Notes: a model not told the origin generated them from the sequence alone. DNA of 64,000 nucleotides from Bradyrhizobium sp. (GCF_027307225.1 NZ_DAHUXJ010000116.1:1-64000), one strand, 5' to 3'; positions 1 through 11,381 are shown, counted from the first letter of the stretch. Program-made: numbers and translations.

Positions 1-261
1 GACTGATCTGACTCACGATTCTCGAAAATCGCCTTTTCCGCTACTGGACACGCAGTTCGCTGCTGTGGAGCTTCGAATCGAATCACAAATTGGATGATTT
101 GTGAACATCGGCGCGGCCAATCACATGGACACTTTTGGCAAGCGAATTTCGCCTCAAGTGATTCAAGAGATTCGGTTTTCTGCGTGTCGCGGCCGCAAAC
201 TTCAGTCTAAAAGCCCCCACCCCGGCTCGCTCGGAGCGCAGAGCGCTCCTGAGCTCGCCGA

Positions 262-288
262 CCCTCCCCACGCTTTCGCGGGGGAGGG
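262..288. terminator. GC-rich hairpin (ccctcccc-acgctttcgcg-ggggaggg) downstream of the ABC ATPase stop
   Basis: Perfect 8-bp stem read directly; lies just 3' of the minus-strand gene ending at 302; resembles common intergenic repeats of this group. Confidence 0.5.
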
Positions 289-301
289 ATAAGAAAGCCC
301 G

Positions 302-1839
<1,538 letters not shown>

Positions 1840-1843
<4 letters not shown>

Positions 1844-2955
1844 CGCAGCTCTCCGGTGTGCAGGAGCAAACGCGCCGCACCGCGCGCCGCGATGACGACG
1901 CCATATTGCGTGTCGCAGGCGCCGGTCACGCCGTGGAAGCGGCCGCCGGCCCGGCTGTGCAGGCTGTCGGTGGCATTGCCGTCGCCGTCGAGATGAACCA
2001 GAAAGCCGTAAGAGCGCGGCGGCGCCCAGGGCTTCTGGATGCCGAGCGCTTTCACGCCACCGATCTGCATCGGCTCGAGACAATCGCTGCCGCCGGCAAA
2101 CGCCGGCGCGATCCAGTAGTCCGGCGCCATGGTCTCGATCATGTCCTTGCGGAAGTCGTCTTCGTTGAGCACGAAATCGATCAGATGCGTGCGCCGTGCG
2201 AACACGCCCAGGAACAAGCCGCCATGGGCGTCGAGATGCAGCCGCGCCGGATAACCGGGCAAATTGGGTGCAACGACTTCGCGCGGGCCGATACCGTTTG
2301 CGGTCAGCGCAAAGCGGCTCAATCGATGCGCCCAGCTTTCCGCGAGCCAGAGCCGTTTTCCATCCGCCGAGACCGCAACGCCATAGGGGTAGGGCAGGTC
2401 GTTCAACAACACCCGCGCATTGCCGAGATCAGGACCGCAGACAACAAGGCGTCCGTTGCTGCGCTTTTCCATCAGATCGTGCCGCCACTGACCGGGCGCG
2501 CGGCCGGTAGAGCCTTCGACCACGAAGATGCGTCCGTCCGGTGCTGCCGTCACTGCGGTGAGCCCGGCAAAGCCGCGCCCGTCAGCGGATTCCAGCCAGC
2601 GCGGACTGGGACGAGCCGGATCGAGCGCGGCGAGCCCGCGGCCGGCGACACACACGAGAAGCCTTCCGTCGGGATGGATCGCGAGGGCGCCGGCGTCGCC
2701 TTCGAACTCGGCGACGAGGCTGCGCTCGCCGAGGCCGTTGCCGCTGAGCTTCAAGACCTTCTTGCCGGCGGAGACGTAGACGCTGCCGTCCTTGGCCACG
2801 ATCACATCGTCGAGGCCGGGCAGTGGATCGCCGATCGGCGCGCAGGCATCGAGGCGATCATTGGGGCTGAGCGCGCCGTCGAGCGGCGGAATGGCGTTCT
2901 GCACCCCGTCGCGGTCGACGACGCTGCGGATGTCGCGCAACAGATGATCGAACAT
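1840..2955 (-). CDS. SMP-30/strictosidine synthase-like beta-propeller protein
   Basis: Repeated D.G..V / DG..L blades and LPYPYGVAVSADGKRLWLAESW..LPGYPARL; start MFDHLLRD inside ORF 1840..3081; overlaps the ATPase start by 4 nt. Confidence 0.8.
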
Positions 2956-2959
2956 TGCG

Positions 2960-5107
2960 CTATCCTCTTGCCGGGCTCTTGATGCGGCTCTTGGCGCCCC
3001 AATAGGCGTCATAGCCGCTCCATGTTTCGTCGACGCCGTCGAGCTTGATGCGGCCGATCCGGTTGTTCTCAAGCCCGCCAAGATAGAGATAGCCCTGGTG
3101 CTCGCGCATCGAGGTCAGCGTCGAATGCGAAATCCCGGTCGGATCCCACCAGGATTCCAGCGCCTCGCCGGCTTCATTGAACTTCAGCACGCAGCCATGG
3201 TTGAGCGCCGGTGCCAGCCATTCGTCGGCCGGCACCTGCTTGACCATGCGCAGGCGGAAGCCCGGCTTGCGCGCGGCAAGGTCGAAGGTCGGCGTGCGGA
3301 TACCGACCAGCGCCAGCCAGTAATTTCCATCCGAAGCGCGGTTGATGTTGTCGGGATTGCCCGGCAATTCGTCGATCAGGATCTCGGTGCGGCCTTTCTT
3401 CGGGCCCTCGATCCAGTAGCGGAAGATCTTGCAGAGTGACGTGCTCGCGATCAGCACCGACTTGCCGTCATGCGAGACGCAGACGCCGTTCGGAAAATAG
3501 AAATGATTGATCACCGTGCGCGTGGTCTTGGTGGCGGGATCGTAGCAGACCACGCGTCCGTTCGGCCGCGCCTCGATGATGTCGAGCGTGTTGGTCGTCA
3601 TCTCGTAGCGCGTGGTGCAATCGCTGAAATAGATCTTGCCGTCGGGCGCGATGTCGAGGTCGTCGGCCATGCGCAGCCGTGAATCGTCGTTGAGCTTGTA
3701 CCAGGTGCGGTTGGTCTCATCGGTGACCTTGAAGACGTTACCTTCCGGCGCAACGCCGTAGACGCCCATGCCGGCGACCGCGACGATCAGGTTCTCGTCG
3801 CGATCGAACTGCATGCCGAGCGGCCGCCCGCCGATATGGGCGAATACCTCGCGCTTCTCGAAATTCGGCCCCGAAAAACGGATGACATTGCCGTCGCGGG
3901 TCGAGCCATAGAGGCGGCCCTGGCGGTCGAGGATGACGTCCTCCGGTCCCTCGACCTGGTCGAGGCCGATCGCCTGCGCTTTGATCAGGCGGTCGTTCTG
4001 CGCGTAGGGCGAATTCGCGCCCGGTTGCACCGACGGCGCCGGCGACAACGCGACAAAGGCCGGATTGACGTAGATCTTCTGGATCGCCTTGCCGCGGTTC
4101 TTCGACCATTTGACGTCGATGCCGACCGCAGCGAGCAGGATCAGCCCGGTCACCGCCGAGGTGACATAGCCGGGGATGCCCATGCGCACGAGGCCGTTGG
4201 TCAACAGGAAGATGATCAGCGCGCCGATCATCGCGCGCCACACCGTGCCCTTGCCGCCGGCGAGCGACACGCCGCCGAGCACCACGGCGGTCAGTGCCTG
4301 AAACTCCCAGCCGACGCCGGTGGTCGAATCCGTGCTCGCCTGCCGCGCCGCGTAGAAGATGCCGCTTGCCGCGCACAGCACGCCCGACAGCACATAGGTC
4401 ATGAACAGCATGAAGCGGACGCGGATGCCGGCATGCCGCGCCGCCTTGCGGCTCGCGCCGATCGCGGTCAGGTGCCAGCCATAGCGCGAGCGCGACAGGA
4501 AGATGTGGCAGACCAGCAGCACGACGAACAGCGTGGCCGCGTTGATGGGAATGCCGAGCACGCTGCCGCCGCCGATGAAATCCCAGGCGTCGCTGTCGAC
4601 CGAATTGGTCGCGAACACCTGCGCATAGCCGGTGTTGAGCAGGTTGACCGAGGCGCGCAGGATAATCAGCGTCACCAGCGTGGTGAGGAATGGCCGCGTC
4701 TTCAGAAAGCCGATCAGAAGACCGTTGATGCTGCCGAGCACGCCGCCGACGGCGAGCGTTGCCACGATCACGCCGCCGACCGGCCATTCCTGCACCAGCA
4801 GGAAATAAAGCGCCGAAAAGTTGCACAGCGCGAAGATCGCGCCGACCGAGAGGTCAATGCCGCCCGAGATCAGGCAAAATCCCATCGCCAGCGCGACAAA
4901 GCCGAACTCGGCGAACAGCCGCAGCAGCGACAGCATGTTTTGCATGGAAGCGTAGTTGGGGATCGTCAGCGCGAAATAGACCCACAGGCCGATCATCACC
5001 GTGAAGGGAATGACGGGCTCGAACCATTGCTTCAGCAATAACTCGGACAGCAACAGACGGGGCGAAAACCGCCGCACCGACGTCGCAAGCGTATCCATCG
5101 TCGACAT
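2960..5107 (-). CDS. Fusion protein: RbsC-like ABC permease (N-term) + strictosidine synthase/SMP-30-like propeller (C-term)
   Basis: 715-aa single ORF; N-terminal half is hydrophobic with GGIDLSVGAIFAL permease signature; C-terminal half has EGPEDVILD, FYFPNGVCVSHDGKSVLIASTSLCKIFRYWIEGPKKGRTEILIDELPGNPDNIN. Confidence 0.9.
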   Translation of the reverse strand: MSTMDTLATSVRRFSPRLLLSELLLKQWFEPVIPFTVMIGLWVYFALTIPNYASMQNMLSLLRLFAEFGFVALAMGFCLISGGIDLSVGAIFALCNFSALYFLLVQEWPVGGVIVATLAVGGVLGSINGLLIGFLKTRPFLTTLVTLIILRASVNLLNTGYAQVFATNSVDSDAWDFIGGGSVLGIPINAATLFVVLLVCHIFLSRSRYGWHLTAIGASRKAARHAGIRVRFMLFMTYVLSGVLCAASGIFYAARQASTDSTTGVGWEFQALTAVVLGGVSLAGGKGTVWRAMIGALIIFLLTNGLVRMGIPGYVTSAVTGLILLAAVGIDVKWSKNRGKAIQKIYVNPAFVALSPAPSVQPGANSPYAQNDRLIKAQAIGLDQVEGPEDVILDRQGRLYGSTRDGNVIRFSGPNFEKREVFAHIGGRPLGMQFDRDENLIVAVAGMGVYGVAPEGNVFKVTDETNRTWYKLNDDSRLRMADDLDIAPDGKIYFSDCTTRYEMTTNTLDIIEARPNGRVVCYDPATKTTRTVINHFYFPNGVCVSHDGKSVLIASTSLCKIFRYWIEGPKKGRTEILIDELPGNPDNINRASDGNYWLALVGIRTPTFDLAARKPGFRLRMVKQVPADEWLAPALNHGCVLKFNEAGEALESWWDPTGISHSTLTSMREHQGYLYLGGLENNRIGRIKLDGVDETWSGYDAYWGAKSRIKSPARG

Positions 5108-5171
5108 GTTCGAAAGGACTCCTCGGGCGCCGTCCGGCGCGCGTCCCGCGCGCCGGGTCGGGGTTCGCTGG

Positions 5172-6194
5172 CTAGCTCTTCTTGGGAAGAGCGAAGCAGT
5201 TGGCGCCTTTGGCGTTGGTCTTATCGAGCCAGATCGGCTGCGTGTAGTATTCGAGGTTCTTGGTGCCGGGCTTCTCGCCGGATTCCAGAAGCGTCTCGGC
5301 CGCCATCATCAGGTCGTGGCCCTGTTCGGTCGCCTTGTAGCTCAGGAATTTGTAGAAATTGCCCGAGTTGACCTGGTCGCAGTCGAGCTGCGAGCCTTCG
5401 CCCGAAGCGTAGACCTTCACCTGGTCGATCTTGCCGGCATTCTTGATCGCCTGCGCCGCGCCCGATTCCATGATGCCCCAGAAGCCGATGCTGGCGCAGA
5501 GGTCCGGATGCTGCTGGATCACGGTTGCGGTCACGTTGAGCGCGGTGTTGGCGTCCCAGTTCGCCGCCTGGTTGGAGACGACCTTGATATTGGAGTCCTT
5601 GTTGAGGACCTCCATGATGCCGCCGACCTGGTCGACGCTGGCGGCTGCGGTCAATTCCCCTTGCACGATCTGCACCTTGCCGGACTTGCCCGAGCCGGTG
5701 CCGCACTGCTTGACGACGTCGGTCGCGAGCAGTTTGCCGATCTCATGCCAGTCGGCGCCGACGAACGCGCCGGACTTGTAGTTCGAGGACATGTTGATCT
5801 GGATGACGTGCGTGCCCTGCTGCTCGGCGCGCTTCAGGTCCTTCATCAGGAGCGTGACGCTCGGATTTTGCACGATCAGCACGTCCGGCTTTTGATCGAC
5901 CAGCGCCGTCAGCGCCTGCTGCATGGCGGCCGGATTGTTGTTGGGATCGCGCACCTCGAACTTCATGCCGCGCCATTCGGCTTCTTCCTTCACCACGCGG
6001 CCCCACTCGTCGGATAGCGGCACGCCGAGCGCGATCGGCAGGTAGGCGATGGTCTTGCCCTGCAAGGCCTTGTCATAGGATGTGCGGAGCTCGCGCGCCG
6101 TCTTGGTCCCGCTCTCCTGCGCTGCGGCCCACATCGGCAGTGCGGCCAATGCCGCTCCCGCGAACAAGAACGCCCAGATCTTTGTCATCTTCAT
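5172..6194 (-). CDS. Sugar ABC transporter periplasmic substrate-binding protein
   Basis: Signal peptide then type I periplasmic-binding fold pattern (NNNPAAMQQALTALVDQKPDVLIVQN, NMSSNYKSGAFVGADWHEIGKLLA). Confidence 0.88.
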   Translation of the reverse strand: MKMTKIWAFLFAGAALAALPMWAAAQESGTKTARELRTSYDKALQGKTIAYLPIALGVPLSDEWGRVVKEEAEWRGMKFEVRDPNNNPAAMQQALTALVDQKPDVLIVQNPSVTLLMKDLKRAEQQGTHVIQINMSSNYKSGAFVGADWHEIGKLLATDVVKQCGTGSGKSGKVQIVQGELTAAASVDQVGGIMEVLNKDSNIKVVSNQAANWDANTALNVTATVIQQHPDLCASIGFWGIMESGAAQAIKNAGKIDQVKVYASGEGSQLDCDQVNSGNFYKFLSYKATEQGHDLMMAAETLLESGEKPGTKNLEYYTQPIWLDKTNAKGANCFALPKKS

Positions 6195-6246
6195 CGCCGT
6201 CCTCCCTGTTGGTTTTGGTTCATTTCACTTCGTTGCGAGAAACTCG

Positions 6247-7281
6247 TTAATCGCCCTGCCGCGCGGTTTCCTCGTCGCGGGGATGCAGCCAGTTGTCGAG
6301 CACGATGGCCGCAAGCAGCACGATGCCCTTGATGATGTTCTGGACCTCGGTGTTGACGTCCATGATGGTGAAGGCGTTGAGCAGCGTGCCGATCAGAACG
6401 CAGCCGACCACGACGCTGAACACGCTGCCGCGCCCGCCGATCAGGCTGATGCCGCCGATCACGACCACCAGCACCACGTCGAAGATCATGGTGCCTTGCG
6501 TGATGGCCATCTGCATGCTGCCGGTGGTGCCGACCCAGACGAAGCCCGCAAGCCAGGCGAGGATCGCTACAATCACATATTCCAGCACGATCAGTGGCCG
6601 CAGCGCGACGCCGGAGAGCCGCGCAGCCTCGGGATTGTCACCCTGCGCGTAGATGAAGCGCCCGACCGAGGTGCGCGACAGGAAAAGCTGGATGACGATC
6701 GCCGCGAAAGCGAACACGAAGATCGGGACCGGCACGCCAAACAGGTGGCCGGCGCCGAGGTACATCAATCCCGGCGCATCCTTCGGCGCATAGACGACCC
6801 AGGCCGGCGCAAACCAGAACGCAAGGCCGTAGATGACGAAGCCCGCGGCGAGCGTAACGAACAACGGCGGGGCCTCGACGAAGGCGATCATCACGCCGTT
6901 GATCGCGCCGATCGCAATCGCAAGCACGAGCGCGATCAGCACGGCCGATGGCGTGGACATGCCTCGCTGCATTTCGATCAGGGCAATCGACCACGATCCC
7001 GCCATGATCGCGACTTCGCTGAGGTCGATGCCGCGGCTGATGACGATCAGTCCCATGCCGAGACCGAGGATGCCGAGGATCGAGATGCTGCGCAGCAGGT
7101 TGAGAAGGTTCGAGACCGTGGCAAAACCGTTGAGCGTGAAACCGAACACGATCAACAGCGCGATCGTGATCGCGAGCACGATCTGTTCCTGATTGGTCTT
7201 TCCGAAACGGAAGCGAGGCAGACGCGTGGCGGCGAGCGACTGGTACGCTTGCGATCCAGCATCTTGCTGCGGCAAAGCCAT
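6247..7281 (-). CDS. Sugar ABC transporter permease (RbsC-like)
   Basis: SRGIDLSEVAIMAGSW and GGISLIGGRGSVFSVVVG permease motifs; start MALPQQDAG. Confidence 0.9.
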   Translation of the reverse strand: MALPQQDAGSQAYQSLAATRLPRFRFGKTNQEQIVLAITIALLIVFGFTLNGFATVSNLLNLLRSISILGILGLGMGLIVISRGIDLSEVAIMAGSWSIALIEMQRGMSTPSAVLIALVLAIAIGAINGVMIAFVEAPPLFVTLAAGFVIYGLAFWFAPAWVVYAPKDAPGLMYLGAGHLFGVPVPIFVFAFAAIVIQLFLSRTSVGRFIYAQGDNPEAARLSGVALRPLIVLEYVIVAILAWLAGFVWVGTTGSMQMAITQGTMIFDVVLVVVIGGISLIGGRGSVFSVVVGCVLIGTLLNAFTIMDVNTEVQNIIKGIVLLAAIVLDNWLHPRDEETARQGD

Positions 7282-7523
7282 CGTTTCCTCCAAGGTATTT
7301 TTCTTGGAGTGTAAGAGCAGCGCTCGTTGTCGGTCAAATGGACTCGACGTTGCCGCGAAGGAACTCGCGTCGCAATTTCCGCTCAGTGAAATATGAAGGG
7401 TGCGCTCACCAAGGAGCCGCGCTGCGACCAGCGTGTGAGGAGATCGGCGGCACAAGCCAACCGATCGGCGCCGCCGGCTTCAATGGCGTCGTTATAATTC
7501 GTAGAAAACGACGGCCGCCGTCC

Positions 7524-8195
7524 TTACGGTTGATGCCGCCGCGTGATCGCGACCTGCGCGGCCTGCGTATAAAGGCTCGAGACCAGTTCGAGATGCGAGC
7601 CGGCTGCAACCGATTTGTCGGCCCAGCCCTCCAGCGCCTCCAGCATCGGCGGCAAGGTCGTGGCGCGTAGCGCCGCATAGGCCTCCGTGACGGAGTGGCC
7701 GGTGTCGGTGGCGCGGTAGCGCGTTTCCTTGCGCGACGACGACCCTTCGGTCTCGATCAGTCCGGCCTTCACCAGCTTGCGGGTGGCATATTGCATGTTG
7801 GGGACGTCGACGCGGTTAAGTAGCTGGCCGATCTCCGAAAGCCGCTTCGGCTCGTCGCCCATCCGGATCACGTTGAGCACGGCGACATCGTCGCCTGTCA
7901 GCGGCACATCGCAGACCGCGGCCAGGCACGAGGCCTTCCAGCGGTAATAGGCCTGCGCCAGCCGTTCCAGGCGGAATTCGAACTCCGACAGCCGCCGCTC
8001 GGTCTCGGTGCGCGCCAGATGCCAGGAGCCCGGCCGCTCGCCGGTCGCCGGCTTCGGTTTGACCGCCGGACCGGTTCGTTTTGCCGCGGCCTTTTGCGTC
8101 TTCCTCAACCTCGTCTCCCGATTTTCGCTTTCGATCAGTCGCTGGATCGGCCCTTTGGGCGGCCTAGTGGAGTGGATTTGACATTCGCTACCCAC
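7524..8195 (-). CDS. MarR-like winged-helix transcriptional regulator (true start probably downstream of listed one)
   Basis: GDDVAVLNVIRMGDEPKRLSEIGQLLNRVDVPNMQYATRKLVKAGLIETEGSSSRKETRYRATDTG; annotated N-terminus falls in a palindromic repeat. Confidence 0.78.
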   Translation of the reverse strand: MGSECQIHSTRPPKGPIQRLIESENRETRLRKTQKAAAKRTGPAVKPKPATGERPGSWHLARTETERRLSEFEFRLERLAQAYYRWKASCLAAVCDVPLTGDDVAVLNVIRMGDEPKRLSEIGQLLNRVDVPNMQYATRKLVKAGLIETEGSSSRKETRYRATDTGHSVTEAYAALRATTLPPMLEALEGWADKSVAAGSHLELVSSLYTQAAQVAITRRHQP

Positions 8196-8242
8196 TTAGC
8201 CGCGAATTCGAAAAGCGAATGTCAAATCCCATACTCCGCTAG
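8164..8242. repeat. CTAG-bounded palindrome, type A (ctagtggagtggatttgacattcgct...agcgaatgtcaaatc...actccgctag)
   Basis: Inverted arms read directly; matches copies at 53037 and (decayed) 19173. Confidence 0.9.
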
Positions 8243-8255
8243 AGACTTGAATTTG

Positions 8256-8331
8256 CTAGTGGTCCTTTGATTCTAACATTCGCAAACGTGCCCGCTGAGA
8301 AGGGATGCGAATGTTAGAATCGGACCACTAG
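8256..8331. repeat. CTAG-bounded palindrome, type B (ctagtggtcc..gattctaacattcgc...gcgaatgttagaatcggaccactag)
   Basis: Inverted arms read directly; matches 19083-19158. Confidence 0.9.
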
Positions 8332-8410
8332 TGCCGAATCTACCCTATTTACAAGTTCGATTCTTACATTAAAAATTCAAGTAATAAAACATGATGAAAA
8401 GGCATGGCCC

Positions 8411-8436
8411 CTAGTACTTCGGAAAGTGGGCGCTAG
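8411..8436. repeat. Partial type C palindrome (half-site acttcggaaagtgggcgctag)
   Basis: Same half-arm as the type C copy at 53127-53203. Confidence 0.65.
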
Positions 8437-8508
8437 GTAGTCCATGCAAGGCGCCGCGCAGGCGTCTCAACGAGAAGCCGGCAAGGCTTCGAACCAGGGG
8501 AGGATTCG

Positions 8509-9741
8509 ATGGCGGGACAATGGATCGATATTGCGGCCCAGGATGGCGGCAAGTTCAAAGGCTACCTCAGTGTCCCCGCCTCGGGCTCGGGCCCCGGCAT
8601 TCTGCTGTTGCAGGAGATCTTCGGGGTCAACAAGTCGATGCGCGAGACTGCCGACTACTACGCGGAAGAGGGTTATGTCGTGCTGGCGCCGGACCTGTTC
8701 TGGCGCATGGAGCCCGGCGTCGATCTCGGCTACGGCGAAGCCGACTTCGCCAAGGCGTTCGGCTACTTTCAGCGCTTCGACGTCAACCAGTCGATCAAGG
8801 ATTCCGCCGACGCGTTGAAGGTGTTGCGCGCGCGAAGCGAATGCAAAGGCAAGGTCGGCGCACTCGGCTTCTGCCTCGGCGGCAAGCTCGCTTATCTCGT
8901 CGCCGCGCGCACCGATGTCGATTGCGCGGTCAGCTATTACGGCGTCGGTCTCGAGGCCGATATCGCGGAAGCGGGCAAGGTCAAGGGGCCGATGGTCTTC
9001 CATTTCGCGGAGCTCGACAAATACGCGCCGGCTGAGGCGCGCGAGCAGGTCAAAGCCGCCTTCAAGGGGCGCTCCGACGTCGAATTCTATCTCTATCCCG
9101 GCTGCGACCACGCCTTCGCCGCGCCAGAACGCACGAGCTTCAACAAGCCGGCGACGTTGATGGCGCATTCGCGCTCGATCGCCCTGTTCCGCAAGGTGCT
9201 CGGTCCGCACTACGATCTCTCGTCGCTGTGGGACCGCCATACCGAACTCGAATTCGCAACGCGCTCGGCTGAACAGACCATGACGACCATGGTCGCCGAG
9301 CCCTATGTCAACCACATCCCGACCATGACCGGCGGCGTCGGCTATCGCGATCTCCTGCGCTTCTACAAGCACCATTTCATCCCGAAGACGCCGAAGGACA
9401 CCAAGCTGGTGCCGATCTCGCGCACCATCGGTGCCGATCGCATCGTCGACGAGATGCTGTTCTGCTTCACGCACGATATCGAGATCGACTGGATGCTGCC
9501 GGGCGTGCCGCCGACCGGCAAATATGTCGAGATCCCGCTGGTCGCGATCGTGCGCTTCCGCGGCGACAAGCTCTACAACGAGCACATCTACTGGGATCAG
9601 GCCTCGGTGCTGGTCCAGGTCGGCCTGCTCGATCCGAAGAAGCTTCCCGTCGCCGGTGTCGAAACCGCGAAAAAGCTCGTCGATGAAGCCTTGCCATCGA
9701 ACACGCTGATGGCGCGCTGGTCGGAGAGTTCGGGCAAATAA
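8509..9741 (+). CDS. Dienelactone hydrolase family domain fused to C-terminal SnoaL/NTF2-like domain
   Basis: GFCLGGK nucleophile, ELDKYAP and CDHAFA give the DLH Cys/Asp/His set; ~170-aa C-terminal extension with SnoaL-like features. Confidence 0.82.
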   Translation: MAGQWIDIAAQDGGKFKGYLSVPASGSGPGILLLQEIFGVNKSMRETADYYAEEGYVVLAPDLFWRMEPGVDLGYGEADFAKAFGYFQRFDVNQSIKDSADALKVLRARSECKGKVGALGFCLGGKLAYLVAARTDVDCAVSYYGVGLEADIAEAGKVKGPMVFHFAELDKYAPAEAREQVKAAFKGRSDVEFYLYPGCDHAFAAPERTSFNKPATLMAHSRSIALFRKVLGPHYDLSSLWDRHTELEFATRSAEQTMTTMVAEPYVNHIPTMTGGVGYRDLLRFYKHHFIPKTPKDTKLVPISRTIGADRIVDEMLFCFTHDIEIDWMLPGVPPTGKYVEIPLVAIVRFRGDKLYNEHIYWDQASVLVQVGLLDPKKLPVAGVETAKKLVDEALPSNTLMARWSESSGK

Positions 9742-9747
9742 TCGAAA

Positions 9748-9766
9748 CGAGCCGGCTAGCGGCTCG
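9748..9766. terminator. Intergenic hairpin cgagccg-gctag-cggctcg
   Basis: 7-bp inverted repeat directly after the DLH fusion stop; no clear T-run. Confidence 0.4.
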
Positions 9767-9811
9767 TGGAAGTGTCGATGCAATCTGTCTCACAGCGTTG
9801 GGGTAACGATC

Positions 9812-11356
9812 ATGATGTCTTCACTGTCTCGCCGTTCGATCCTGCAACTCGCCGGTGGCGCGGCCGCGCTGCCGGTCGCCTCCGGCCTGCTGGGTGGTGG
9901 CGCAGCCCATGCTGCGTCAGGCACGCTGACCATCGCCTACAATGTCAATCTACCGTCGTTCGATCCGACTGTTGGATTGTCGGCGGTCAATCCGACGATC
10001 CAGTCGATCTACCAGTCGGTGTTCGATCCCTATATCGGCCAGGCGCCGGATCTTTCGTTCAAGCCGGGCCTGTTGACCAAATGGGGCTGGAACGCCGACC
10101 GCACCAAAATCAACATGGAATTGCGCAAGGGTGCCACCTGGCATGACGGCTCGCCGGTCACCCCCGACGACGTCGTGTGGTCCTTGCAACGCGCGGCCGA
10201 TCCGAAGGGCGGCAATCCGATCCAGTTCGTCTGGTCCAAGGTCGGCAACTACAAGATCGACGGCAACACCATTACCGGCGACGTGCTCCAGTTCGAGCCG
10301 ACGCTGTTCAAATGGATGGCCTTCCTCACCGGCTATATCCTGCCGAAGGCCTATTACCAGAAGGTCGGCGCGGAGGGATTCGAGAAGGCGCCGATCGGAT
10401 CGGGCCCCTACAAGGTCGATGCGTTCGAGCGCAATGCGTTCCTGCGGCTGAAGGCGCATCCCGGCTATTGGGGCGGCAAACCGGCCTTCGAGACCGTGGT
10501 GTTCAAGTTCGTCACCGACCCGACCAGCCGCGTTGCGGAGATGGAATCGGGCGGCTCGGACCTGACCTTCGAAATTCCCTATGAGGAATTCGATCGCCTG
10601 AAGGCCAAGCCCGGCCTCGCCGGTGTGGCCAAGCCGGTGTCCGACATCGCGATGATCTTTATCACCGACATCGCCCCGATGCTGGATCGCAACGTCCGGC
10701 TCGCCGCGAGCCATTCGATCGACAAGAAGGCGATCGTCGACCGGCTGCTGAGAGGGTACGGCGTTCCGATCTCGACGCTGGAAGCGCCCGGCTATGAGGC
10801 CTTCGATCCCTCGATCAAGGTGGCTTACGATCCTGACCTCGCCAAGAGCCTGCTCGCCAAGAGCGGTTACTCGCCGGACAAGCCGGTCAAGTTCACGATC
10901 CAGACCACGCGCGGCTTCAAGCCGAAAGACTACGAGATGATCCAGGCGATCGTCGGCATGTGGCGCAAGGTCGGCATCGACGCCAACATCGAGGTTTACG
11001 AAATCGCCAAGCACTTCGAGTTGCGGGCGCGCCACGCGCTGGCGCCTGCGGCCTTCTACAATTGGGGCAACGCCATCGGCGATCCCTCCACTTCGACCGG
11101 ATTCGCCATGTTCGGCCCGTCGCCGCATTGCGCCTGGAAGGGCAAGGATCTGGTCGAACGGATCGGGCCGCTGTGGGGCGAGAAGGACGAGGCCAAACGC
11201 ATCGCCGGCTACAAGGCGGTCGACAAATACATCGCCGAAGAGGGTGAGGTGATTCCGCTGTTCCAGTATGTGCAGCCGATCATCCACAAGAAGAGCCTGA
11301 AGGTCGTGGCGCAAGCCAATGGCATGATTCTTCCGCAACTGATCTCGCCTGCCTAA
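9812..11356 (+). CDS. Peptide/nickel-type ABC transporter substrate-binding protein
   Basis: Tat-like leader SRRSILQLAGG; SBP_bac_5 features (LRKGATWHDGSPVTPDDVVWSLQRAADP; APIGSGPYKVDAFERN). Confidence 0.92.
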   Translation: MMSSLSRRSILQLAGGAAALPVASGLLGGGAAHAASGTLTIAYNVNLPSFDPTVGLSAVNPTIQSIYQSVFDPYIGQAPDLSFKPGLLTKWGWNADRTKINMELRKGATWHDGSPVTPDDVVWSLQRAADPKGGNPIQFVWSKVGNYKIDGNTITGDVLQFEPTLFKWMAFLTGYILPKAYYQKVGAEGFEKAPIGSGPYKVDAFERNAFLRLKAHPGYWGGKPAFETVVFKFVTDPTSRVAEMESGGSDLTFEIPYEEFDRLKAKPGLAGVAKPVSDIAMIFITDIAPMLDRNVRLAASHSIDKKAIVDRLLRGYGVPISTLEAPGYEAFDPSIKVAYDPDLAKSLLAKSGYSPDKPVKFTIQTTRGFKPKDYEMIQAIVGMWRKVGIDANIEVYEIAKHFELRARHALAPAAFYNWGNAIGDPSTSTGFAMFGPSPHCAWKGKDLVERIGPLWGEKDEAKRIAGYKAVDKYIAEEGEVIPLFQYVQPIIHKKSLKVVAQANGMILPQLISPA

Positions 11357-11381
11357 GGCTATACGGAATGGTGAAGTAGCG

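Noticed and set aside
1-301. Possible gene in the first 300 bp
   Set aside because: Short overlapping ORFs only, with repeat-like and hairpin sequence; no support for coding
3836-5041. 401-aa plus-strand ORF opposite the permease fusion
   Set aside because: Antisense shadow ORF with low-complexity charged composition and no motif
8164-8331. Simple rho-independent terminators
   Set aside because: Stem sequences, CTAG ends and spacers recur at unrelated loci and in pairs, which terminators alone do not explain
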